Shown: positions 1 to 5,366, numbered from the stretch's first letter. The stretch is 6,175 nucleotides of DNA from JAVVEH01 sp032251435 (GCA_032251435.1 JAVVEH010000084.1:1-6175); one strand, 5' to 3'. Made by a program: numbers and translations. The notes: generated by a model from the letters alone, not told the origin.

Positions 1-81
1 GACTTCCACGACTTCCACGACTTCCACGACTTCCACGACTTCCACGACTTCCACGACTTCCACGCCTTCCACGCCTTCCAC
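1..81. repeat. 9-bp tandem repeat (minisatellite), unit GACTTCCAC
   Basis: Seven exact consecutive copies of GACTTCCAC (1-63) are followed by two copies with A-to-C at the second base, GCCTTCCAC (64-81), then a run of seven T. The array starts at base 1, so it probably continues outside the window. The period is a multiple of three, so it stays open in every frame without a stop (for example Asp-Phe-His repeats on the plus strand, Val-Glu-Val type on the minus strand). No start codon or conserved sequence is attached and the plus frame stops at 121-123, so I read it as intergenic rather than coding. The tail of a low-complexity protein that begins outside the window cannot be excluded. Confidence 0.95.
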
Positions 82-97
82 TTTTTTTGTGATCCGA

Positions 98-126
98 TTG
101 GACAGCCAACCAGATGGGATTAAATT
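98..126 (+). promoter_or_regulatory. Possible sigma-70-type promoter of the tRNA-Thr gene
   Basis: TTGGAC (98-103) and TAAATT (121-126) lie 17 bp apart. Their similarity to TTGACA and TATAAT is moderate (3 of 6 and 4 of 6 bases). Transcription would begin near 132-134, leaving a leader of about 14 nt before the tRNA at 147. The spacing and position are good but the hexamers are imperfect, so this is a prediction only. Confidence 0.35.
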
Positions 127-146
127 ATCCATCCTTTCTTTTATGG

Positions 147-221
147 GCCAGCGTAGCTCAGCGGTAGAGCGGTTGATTTGTAATCAGCTGGTCGGGGGTT
201 CAATTCCCTCCGCTGGCTCCA
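147..221 (+). tRNA. tRNA-Thr, anticodon TGT, with encoded CCA
   Basis: A complete cloverleaf can be drawn. The acceptor stem GCCAGCG (147-153) pairs with CGCTGGC (211-217). The D stem is GCTC/GAGC (156-159/167-170). The anticodon stem GTTGA/TCAGC (172-176/184-188) closes a 7-base loop TTTGTAA whose anticodon is TGT at 179-181, reading ACA (Thr). The variable loop is 5 nt (189-193) and the T arm GGGGG/CCCTC (194-198/206-210) holds a TTCAATT loop. Base 218 (T) is the discriminator and CCA is encoded at 219-221, so no CCA addition is needed for maturation. Bases 36-38 are T-A-A, the context recognised by the t6A37 enzymes, two of which are encoded in this window. No clear intrinsic terminator follows; only a six-T run near 271-276 without a good stem. 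Confidence 0.97.
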
Positions 222-424
222 TTCTTTAAAGCTATGCCCTACAGTTAGTTTTCAACTCGCTGGGGGGCTTCTTTTTTGAGGGGGGGCGGAAAAGAAAGAT
301 CCGCGGCGTAGCGACCCCTCGGAGTTCGGAATCCCCGATCCGAACAGGAAGAGACAAGGTCATTGAGCATGCAACCATGTTCGACTGCTCAACACGGATG
401 CATCCGGGACCCGTCTTCGCCAAA

Positions 425-460
425 CTTAATCCAGATCTTAATCCAGAACCTAATCCAATT
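425..460. repeat. Three tandem copies of a 12-bp unit (CTTAATCCAGAT type)
   Basis: CTTAATCCAGAT (425-436), CTTAATCCAGAA (437-448) and CCTAATCCAATT (449-460) are adjacent and share the core TAATCCA. The third copy is diverged. It sits in non-coding sequence; the open frame across it (Leu-Asn-Pro rich) has no other support as a gene. Confidence 0.85.
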
Positions 461-487
461 TTGTGCTCAGATCGATACCGGAATTTA

Positions 488-630
488 GTTCTGGAGACCG
501 CCGAAGGCAGAGCAGGAACGGCAACGTTCTGGAGTAAGTTCTGGAGACCGCCGCAAAGTGGCAGAGGCTGTCATTCCGATGACAGCAGCGAAGCGTCAAC
601 GTTCTGGAGTAGGTTCTGGAGACCGCCGCA
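488..630. repeat. Interspersed 34-bp repeat: two near-identical copies plus one partial copy
   Basis: Copies at 522-555 and 597-630 match at 33 of 34 positions (A537 versus G612) and are spaced exactly 75 bp apart. A partial copy, GTTCTGGAGACCGCCG, lies at 488-503. Inside each full copy the 8-mer TTCTGGAG occurs twice at a 12-bp period (527-534 and 539-546; 602-609 and 614-621). A perfect 8-bp hairpin (567-574/579-586) lies between the two full copies. No transposase or terminal-repeat structure accompanies them, so they look like a small non-autonomous or slippage-derived repeat family. Confidence 0.88.
567..586. repeat. Perfect hairpin, 8-bp arms with 4-nt loop
   Basis: GCTGTCAT (567-574) and ATGACAGC (579-586) are exact reverse complements around the tetranucleotide TCCG. 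It lies between the two full copies of the 34-bp repeat. No T-run follows on either strand, so it is not an intrinsic terminator. Confidence 0.8.
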
Positions 631-750
631 GCGACATACGCGCCGGGTCGGCGCTTGTTCCGAATAAATTCGGTACACCAACTCGTGCGTGCAACCTTCT
701 CTGAAACACATGGCGTCGTGACGGTCCTTTTTATGTCTTGCAATCATTTT

Positions 751-781
751 TTGTAGAAAATGCACACCGTGACGGTATATT
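751..781 (+). promoter_or_regulatory. Possible promoter giving a leaderless mRNA for the oxidoreductase gene
   Basis: TATATT (776-781, 5 of 6 bases of the -10 consensus) ends seven bases before the ATG at 789, and TTGTAG (751-756) could act as a -35 at a long 19-bp spacing. No Shine-Dalgarno sequence precedes the ATG. If this -10 is used, transcription would begin at or within a base or two of the start codon, which would explain the missing ribosome binding site. A direct repeat CGTGACGGT (717-725 and 768-776) flanks the region. This is inference from position only. Confidence 0.28.
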
Positions 782-788
782 CAGCCTC

Positions 789-2036
789 ATGCCACATGTT
801 CACACCATTATTCTCGGGGCCGGTCCGGCCGGTTTAAGTTTCGCCCACCGTCTTCTCCAGCTTGGTGACACCTCCTTTGTGGTGTTCGAAAAGGAAAACG
901 AGGCGGGCGGACTCTGCCGCAGTCAAGATGTGGACGGCGCGCCTCTGGACATGGGCGGGGGGCATTTCCTGGATGTGCGCCGACCTGACGCCAACGCCTT
1001 TTTATTCACTTTTCTCCCTGAAGACCAGTGGGACACCCACCACCGCAAATCGACAATCACCGTTCACGGCCAGGACATTGATTATCCCTTTGAGGCCAAC
1101 CTCTGGCAGTTCCCCGCGGATCTCCAGCAGGCCTACCTGGACTCCATAGCCCAAGCCGGTTGCCTCACCGGAGAACCCAAACCGGACACCTTTCCCGAAT
1201 GGGTCACGTGGAAACTGGGAGACAAAATCGCCCGGGATTACATGATTCCCTACAATGAGAAGATCTGGTGTCTGGATGATTTGAATGAACTGGGCACCTA
1301 TTGGCTGTACAAACTGCCGGATGTCTCGTTTGAGGACACGTTGCGAAGTTGCCGGGAAAAACGCCTGATCGCCAAAATGCCGGGACACGCCAATTTTTAC
1401 TATCCAAAAGAGGGGGGATATGGCCATGTCTGGCGGCGCATGGGTGACGCGCTGGGTGGCAAACTGCTGCTCAACCGGGCGCCCGCCACGGTAACCATCA
1501 CCCCTTTAGGTGTCGATGAATTCACCTGTGACCGGATCATTACCACGATTCCCTGGCCGGAATTTGTCCGGCGGGCGGATGTCCCTGACCTGATCGCGGA
1601 CTCCGCGGCGGCGTTGAAAAACGCGCCTGTTGAAATTGCCTACTATCCCGACAATTTGCCGAGTCCGGCCCACTGGACGTATGTCCCCTCGCCGGACATC
1701 AAACATCACCGGCTGTTGCTCCGGCATAATTTCTGTCCGGCTTCCCGGGGATACTGGACGGAAACCAATGCCAAGCGCGCGGCGGAGTGGGGGAAACGTG
1801 AACGTCCAACGTCCAACGCCCAACGTCCACCGTTGAGTAATCACCCCTTGTGGAAACACGTGAATGACTACGCCTACCCGTTGAACACCGTTGACAAGCC
1901 GGAGCAGATTAAACGGATTCTCGACTGGGGAGCGGATAATGGCATTGTCGGTCTGGGCCGCTGGGGGGAATGGGAACACATGAATTCCGACGCGGCGGTC
2001 GAAGCGGGCATGCGACTGGCTGAGACGCTGGTTTAA
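789..2036 (+). CDS. FAD-dependent oxidoreductase, amine oxidase/protoporphyrinogen oxidase-like
   Basis: A 415-residue protein whose N-terminus is a Rossmann FAD-binding fold: GAGPAG (10-15) after a hydrophobic strand, an acidic residue E34 ending the second strand to hold the adenosine ribose, then the second FAD motif AGGLCRS (39-45) and LDMGGGHFL (53-61). These are hallmarks of the NAD(P)-binding/amine-oxidase superfamily that includes UDP-galactopyranose mutase and protoporphyrinogen oxidase. Near the C-terminus GLGRWGEWEHMNSD (388-401) is the usual FAD-pyrophosphate-contacting end of such proteins. There is no signal peptide or membrane span, so it is probably cytoplasmic. The substrate is not identifiable; members often sit in polysaccharide or isoprenoid pathways. 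I chose the ATG at 789 over an in-frame TTG at 738 because the Rossmann strand begins six residues after it; neither start has a Shine-Dalgarno. A 7-bp tandem repeat at 1801-1828 inserts low-complexity sequence at about residues 336-350, between two conserved blocks. Confidence 0.88.
   Translation: MPHVHTIILGAGPAGLSFAHRLLQLGDTSFVVFEKENEAGGLCRSQDVDGAPLDMGGGHFLDVRRPDANAFLFTFLPEDQWDTHHRKSTITVHGQDIDYPFEANLWQFPADLQQAYLDSIAQAGCLTGEPKPDTFPEWVTWKLGDKIARDYMIPYNEKIWCLDDLNELGTYWLYKLPDVSFEDTLRSCREKRLIAKMPGHANFYYPKEGGYGHVWRRMGDALGGKLLLNRAPATVTITPLGVDEFTCDRIITTIPWPEFVRRADVPDLIADSAAALKNAPVEIAYYPDNLPSPAHWTYVPSPDIKHHRLLLRHNFCPASRGYWTETNAKRAAEWGKRERPTSNAQRPPLSNHPLWKHVNDYAYPLNTVDKPEQIKRILDWGADNGIVGLGRWGEWEHMNSDAAVEAGMRLAETLV
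1801..1828. repeat. 7-bp tandem repeat inside the oxidoreductase coding region, unit AACGTCC
   Basis: AACGTCC, AACGTCC, AACGCCC and AACGTCC are adjacent, preceded by a degenerate AAACGTG (1794-1800). The repeat is translated as a hydrophilic stretch around residues 336-350 (RERPTSNAQRPPLS), between GYWTETNAKRAAEW (321-334) and HVNDYAYPLNT (357-367), both of which look like conserved family sequence. The frame is intact on both sides. The unit is not a multiple of three, so a gain or loss of one unit would shift the frame. Confidence 0.85.
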
Positions 2037-2159
2037 ACGTGGCTGTTTTCGGGACGAAAACGCTCCAAAGCTTTCCGCGCGGCATGAACTGGACCGATTC
2101 GGTCTCCGAATCATCCGCCTTGCCAATCAGGCCCTCCTGTAAATTGTCGAGACGTGGGT
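2037..2159. other. Convergent intergenic gap with two short hairpins
   Basis: The plus-strand oxidoreductase and minus-strand tilS end toward each other across 123 bp. Two perfect hairpins lie here: GTTTTCG-GGA-CGAAAAC (2045-2061), starting eight bases after the oxidoreductase stop, and GATTCGG-TCT-CCGAATC (2096-2112). A CCGCGCGG palindrome sits at 2075-2082. Neither hairpin is followed by a T-run on either strand, so canonical intrinsic terminators are not seen. They may still slow or end transcription from both sides. Confidence 0.55.
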
Positions 2160-3524
2160 TTATTGGGGGATGCTCTTTCGGACGCGCCGAAAGACGACAA
2201 GGTCGCCGGTGTCTTTTTTCACCGGTGACAGGGCCGAGCGTTTTATGCCGGCGATCCACAGCACCTCGTCACCGGCGCGCATCACGGGAAAGTCCGGGCG
2301 CCGGTCGGCGGCGATCCCGGCCTGGGAAAAAATATCTTTCAGTTTCCGCTCCGAATGGTGTCCAAACGGCACCATCCGATCCCCCGGTTCCCAGTTTTTA
2401 ATATGCAGCACCGCGGGGAGATCATCGGCCGGAAAACAGGCCCTGTCGTTCCGCGGACTCCGCAAGTCAGTCTCACTCAAAGCCGCCGCGGCGACCCGTG
2501 TGGCTTCCAGGACAAGGTCCGTTCCGGGAATCTCCAACCGCGGCTGGGCGGTCCACGGCCAATCCAAGTTGTACGCCAACATGTTCCGCGCGATCCGCAA
2601 TGTTCCCTGTTCAACAGCCAGTTTAAGACCATCTCCCAAGGGCGCGTATTTGACGCTTTCGCCGGCCGTGGCGAGTTCCTCTTGGAGTCGGGCCACGGCG
2701 GCCTGACTGGGGAGCCAGTCAAAGCCGGTTTTTTTCCGTATCCACAGCCGGAGAACCCGGGGAAACAACGCCGGATGCAGCCGCCGGAAGGCTTCCACCG
2801 AGTCATCGGCGGGGACCGCGGACTCCGCGGCTTGTTCCAGAAAATCAGCGTCTTGCCGTAACACATCCAGCGTGTGGAATAAGGCTTGATCGCCGCCTAG
2901 AGTTTTCCGGATGGCGGGTAACCATTCATGACGGACGGCGTTACGCCGGTGTCTGACATCCGCGTTACTGAGATCCTCACACCACTCTGTGACACCTTTT
3001 TCGGCCAGCCAGTTTTTCAATTCGGCTTTTCGAAAGCTCAAGAGCGGGCGGATGATGTGAACACCCTCCACGTCCCGAACCGGGCGCAGACCGGTCAGCC
3101 CGCCGCTGTTGCTGCCGCGGGCCAGGCGGAGGAAAAAATCTTCCAGCGCGTCATCCGCGTGATGGGCCAAGGCGATGGTGGCGCCCGGGTGGTTGTTCCG
3201 CCAAAACTCCAGGCGGCGGCGGCGGGCGGCTTCCTCAAGACTTTCTCCCGCCCGCCTGGCATCAGCGACCTCTAAACAAGCCCGCTCAAAGGGGATTCCG
3301 CGGTCATCGCAGACTTGTCGACACCAGTCGGCATCCGCGTCAGCCGCCGGGCCCCGTAATCCGTGATTCAGGTGCGTGGCTGCACATGGCTGGCCGCACG
3401 TCTGGAGCAGAAGGACAAGGGCCAGGCTGTCCATGCCGCCACTGAAGCCGACAATTAACGGTTGATCAGACGTGACACCGCAGGTCTGTAACGCGGTTTT
3501 AAATTGTTGAGTGAGGTTTGGCAT
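2160..3524 (-). CDS. tilS: tRNA(Ile)-lysidine synthase TilS
   Basis: This ATP-dependent cytoplasmic enzyme attaches lysine to C34 of tRNA-Ile(CAU), converting it to lysidine so that it reads AUA and is charged with Ile instead of Met. The 454-residue length matches full-length TilS. The PP-loop is SGGMDS (28-33), followed by HLNHGLRG (51-58), AHHADDALED (120-129), RLARGS (133-138) and DLSNADVRHRRNAVR (184-198), all in family order. A substrate-binding linker follows, and a TilS C-terminal domain at about 373-450 contains NWEPGDRM and KLKDIFSQAGI. The usual DDQxET motif is changed to DDALED; the aspartates and the glutamate are kept, so activity is likely retained. The ATG at 3524 is the only sensible start, as the PP-loop begins at residue 28, but it has no clear Shine-Dalgarno; AAAACGTTTT (3525-3534) lies immediately upstream. 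It follows xerC in the same direction after 132 bp and may be co-transcribed with it or have its own promoter. Confidence 0.97.
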   Translation of the reverse strand: MPNLTQQFKTALQTCGVTSDQPLIVGFSGGMDSLALVLLLQTCGQPCAATHLNHGLRGPAADADADWCRQVCDDRGIPFERACLEVADARRAGESLEEAARRRRLEFWRNNHPGATIALAHHADDALEDFFLRLARGSNSGGLTGLRPVRDVEGVHIIRPLLSFRKAELKNWLAEKGVTEWCEDLSNADVRHRRNAVRHEWLPAIRKTLGGDQALFHTLDVLRQDADFLEQAAESAVPADDSVEAFRRLHPALFPRVLRLWIRKKTGFDWLPSQAAVARLQEELATAGESVKYAPLGDGLKLAVEQGTLRIARNMLAYNLDWPWTAQPRLEIPGTDLVLEATRVAAAALSETDLRSPRNDRACFPADDLPAVLHIKNWEPGDRMVPFGHHSERKLKDIFSQAGIAADRRPDFPVMRAGDEVLWIAGIKRSALSPVKKDTGDLVVFRRVRKSIPQ

Positions 3525-3580
3525 AAAACGTTTTCTGGCGAGATTCCGTTTTAAATGTGTCGATGTAAACGGCAGGTTCG

Positions 3581-3604
3581 TGACTCAGTGACTCAGTGAC
3601 GCAG
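3581..3604. repeat. 8-bp tandem repeat, unit TGACTCAG
   Basis: TGACTCAG (3581-3588), TGACTCAG (3589-3596) and TGACGCAG (3597-3604) are adjacent in the 132-bp gap between xerC and tilS, about 57 bp upstream of the tilS start. It is unrelated in sequence to the 9-, 12- and 7-bp repeats elsewhere in the window. Confidence 0.85.
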
Positions 3605-3637
3605 GTCTGACAAGGCTCCGCCACCAGGACTTTCAAT

Positions 3638-3670
3638 ATCCCCGCCTTCAGTTTTTTCACGCCCGGGGAT
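3638..3670. repeat. Inverted repeat spanning the xerC stop codon
   Basis: ATCCCCG (3638-3644) and CGGGGAT (3664-3670) are exact reverse complements separated by 19 nt that include the xerC stop codon. No U-run follows the stem in the minus-strand transcript, so it is not a standard terminator. It could form a 3'-end hairpin in the xerC mRNA; the loop is long and the feature may be chance. Confidence 0.35.
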
Positions 3671-4634
3671 GCGCTTGCCGATAGACTTGAATCATGCGTT
3701 GGGAGGACACATGGGTGTAAATCTGCGTGGTGGACAAGTTCGCATGCCCCAGCAATTCCTGCACACTGCGCAAATCCGCGCCGGCGTCCAGTAAATGCGT
3801 GGCGAAAGAATGCCGTAACTTATGCGGTGTCATGTCCGGGGGCAAACCCGCTTCAAGCAAATAATCTTTGAGCGCCCGCTGCATTGACCGGGCGGTGAGT
3901 CGGCCGCCCCGTCGATTAAGGAAAACCGGTCCCGGTGACCGCCGTCCCCCCAGCCCCATCTTTTCCCGCTCTAGAAAATAATCCCGCAAAGCGTCCAAAG
4001 CCGGCTCTCCCAACGCGCACAGGCGCTCTTTCTTGCCTTTTCCACGCACCCGGAAGGTCCGGGACAAGAGATCGAGGTCGTCAAAATCAAGCCCCACCGC
4101 TTCGCTGATCCGCAGGCCGCCACTGTAAATGATTTCCAAAATCGCCGTGTCCCGCACCGCCCGGAACCGGGCGTCAGCGGCCTTGGTGTCCGAGGCGGAT
4201 GATTGTCCGCCCAGCCGGGACATCGGGGCGGACAACAAACGGCCCGTTTCCTCGACGGATAATACTTTCGGTAAACGCCGCCCGCTGTTGCGCGTGCTCA
4301 CGGTAGTGAACGGATTGCTGGATAAAACGCCTTGGCGGACTAAAAACCGGCAGAAAGACCGCAAGGTGGATAATTTCCGCCGCACGGAAGCGGCCGCCAA
4401 TCCCATTGTTTGCAAGTGGCGGACGTACTGCCGGGCCCGGGCCGCGTCAAGACTTCCCCAGTCAAAGTCACCGGCGCCGTCCCCCCACGTCACGTCAGCG
4501 AACTGACACAAGTCACGATAATACCCCGCCAGTGTGTGCTCAGACACCTGTTTTTCCGATCGCAGGTAGGTCTGAAACCCGCGAACCGCGGGATCCTGGG
4601 CGACCGCCGATTGCACATGATGGTTTTTTTTCAC
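3657..4634 (-). CDS. xerC: Tyrosine recombinase XerC
   Basis: A site-specific recombinase that, with XerD, resolves chromosome dimers at dif. The 325-residue protein has an N-terminal SAM-like core-binding domain (about 14-108, with SVRRKLSTLRSFCRFLV typical of XerC/XerD) and a C-terminal catalytic domain. All six active-site residues can be read: R175 in SGGLRISEA, K199 in RGKGKKER, H271 and R274 in PHKLRHSFATH, H297 in LLGHANLSTTQ and the nucleophile Y306. It is about 25 residues longer than typical XerC, mainly from the linker around 133-158 (rich in Ser, Ala and Asp). XerC is preferred over XerD, but the two are hard to separate by eye. The location in a housekeeping cluster argues against a phage or integron integrase, and no att-like repeats are seen. 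The start is GTG at 4634 with AAAAGG about 11 nt upstream; an in-frame GTG six codons later is an alternative. It begins 31 nt after the tsaB stop, consistent with one operon. Confidence 0.92.
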   Translation of the reverse strand: MKKNHHVQSAVAQDPAVRGFQTYLRSEKQVSEHTLAGYYRDLCQFADVTWGDGAGDFDWGSLDAARARQYVRHLQTMGLAAASVRRKLSTLRSFCRFLVRQGVLSSNPFTTVSTRNSGRRLPKVLSVEETGRLLSAPMSRLGGQSSASDTKAADARFRAVRDTAILEIIYSGGLRISEAVGLDFDDLDLLSRTFRVRGKGKKERLCALGEPALDALRDYFLEREKMGLGGRRSPGPVFLNRRGGRLTARSMQRALKDYLLEAGLPPDMTPHKLRHSFATHLLDAGADLRSVQELLGHANLSTTQIYTHVSSQRMIQVYRQAHPRA

Positions 4635-4665
4635 AACGCGCCGAGCCTTTTACAAAACTCTCTGA

Positions 4666-5352
4666 TTAAATGGATTTCAGCGGTCTGGGCTCGACAAAAA
4701 CCGCGGGACGGACATAAACCGGCTTGAGAGTGGGTTCCAAGGCGTCGTAAGGCGGCCAATCCCAGCCAACGGGATTGATTAACAGCCGGGCGGTGATGTG
4801 ATCCAGACACACGGTGTCCGCGGCGACCGCGGCGGGCAGTGACTCGCCAATCTCATTCCGGTGCGCCGTGGCGAAAACGGTGGCGCCAGCCGTGGCGGCG
4901 GAGACATCCCGCGCGTTCACAACGGTTGGTTCGCCCTGGACAGTCAAGCACTCACCGGTCACGAGAAAACGCGTCGTGATCACCTGCTGACGGCGGGCGT
5001 CGTGCAAGGTCACGATGTCCGTGGCGTCGGGATGGTGTTCGAGCGCCCGCGCCGCGACAGGCAGGCTGCTGGGAATGCCCCGGCAAACAGCGGCGCTCTG
5101 TAGGCATACCCCTTTAATGAAAGCGATGCCGCAGCGCAGACCCGTGAAACTGCCGGGGCCGGTGCCGACTGTCCAGCGGGTGACATGGGCCAACGCGATA
5201 CCCGCCTCCATAAACCGGTCTTCGATCCAAGGCACCAGCACGGCGTCTGACGCCCGGCGCTCAAAGGGGGCTGAGGCTTCAAAAATCAACTCGCCATCCT
5301 CAGTCACAGCCAACGAGATGCCGTATGATGTGTCCAAAGCCGCTTCAATCAT
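4666..5352 (-). CDS. tsaB: tRNA threonylcarbamoyladenosine biosynthesis protein TsaB (YeaZ)
   Basis: TsaB is an inactive paralogue of TsaD that forms the dimer platform of the TsaB-TsaD-TsaE complex, which transfers the threonylcarbamoyl group to A37 of tRNAs reading ANN codons. The 228-residue protein is the normal length. It shows the ASKHA-fold start LDTSYG (6-11), the family signature GTGPGSFTGLRCG (63-75), HDARRQQV (117-124, corresponding to the usual DAR motif) and the C-terminal PVYVRPA (211-217, cf. P-x-Y-x-R). It acts in the cytoplasm. Its ATG is 12 nt after the tsaE stop and its ribosome binding site AAGGA overlaps that stop, so translation is probably coupled and the two subunits are made together. 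TsaD and TsaC, the other pathway proteins, are not in this window. Confidence 0.95.
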   Translation of the reverse strand: MIEAALDTSYGISLAVTEDGELIFEASAPFERRASDAVLVPWIEDRFMEAGIALAHVTRWTVGTGPGSFTGLRCGIAFIKGVCLQSAAVCRGIPSSLPVAARALEHHPDATDIVTLHDARRQQVITTRFLVTGECLTVQGEPTVVNARDVSAATAGATVFATAHRNEIGESLPAAVAADTVCLDHITARLLINPVGWDWPPYDALEPTLKPVYVRPAVFVEPRPLKSI

Positions 5353-5361
5353 GCGCTAGTA

Positions 5362-5366
5362 TCCTT
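5362..5366 (-). promoter_or_regulatory. tsaB ribosome binding site overlapping the tsaE stop codon
   Basis: In the minus-strand transcript AAGGA lies nine bases before the tsaB ATG (5352-5350) and shares two bases with the TAA stop of tsaE (5367-5365). This arrangement fixes the tsaB start and suggests translational coupling between the two genes. Confidence 0.75.

Larger units (their letters stand above)
222..788. other. Repeat-rich intergenic region without a convincing gene
   Basis: This 567-bp stretch separates the tRNA from the oxidoreductase gene. Open frames of 60-100 codons exist on both strands, but none shows a ribosome binding site, a recognisable domain or a sensible composition; they simply read through the repeats. 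It holds inverted repeats at 324-345 (7-bp arms), 363-392 (7-bp arms, 16-nt loop), 567-586 (8-bp perfect arms, TCCG loop), 640-654 (6-bp arms, GGT loop) and 660-673 (6-bp arms). It also holds the direct repeats listed separately. It may be a mosaic of interspersed repeat elements or may encode a structured RNA; the sequence alone does not decide. Confidence 0.7.

Noticed and set aside
1..81. 9-bp array as a CRISPR
   Set aside because: The units are directly adjacent with no spacers and are far too short.
377..667. Plus-strand open frame of 96 codons across the 12-bp and 34-bp repeats
   Set aside because: It consists of translated repeats (FWSKFWRPPQ-like blocks), has no ribosome binding site and no recognisable domain. 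Minus-strand frames over the same stretch are equally unsupported.
738..788. Upstream TTG start adding 17 residues to the oxidoreductase
   Set aside because: No Shine-Dalgarno precedes it, and the Rossmann fold starts directly after the ATG at 789.
1506..2126. Minus-strand open frame of 206 codons with TTG start and a good AGGAGG (2133-2138) six bases upstream, just downstream of tilS
   Set aside because: Most of it is antisense to the conserved oxidoreductase, whose domains are clear on the plus strand. The translation is Arg/Pro-rich, has no recognisable family and includes the reversed 7-bp repeat. The Shine-Dalgarno is probably coincidental.
3500..3656. Short minus-strand open frame (about 50 codons) between xerC and tilS
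   Set aside because: It overlaps the tilS start in another frame, crosses the 8-bp repeat, lacks a convincing start and matches no family I recognise.
147..4634. tRNA gene plus a tyrosine recombinase as evidence of an integrated element
   Set aside because: No repeat of the tRNA 3' end is seen, the recombinase has XerC features and sits among housekeeping genes, and no phage or element genes are present.
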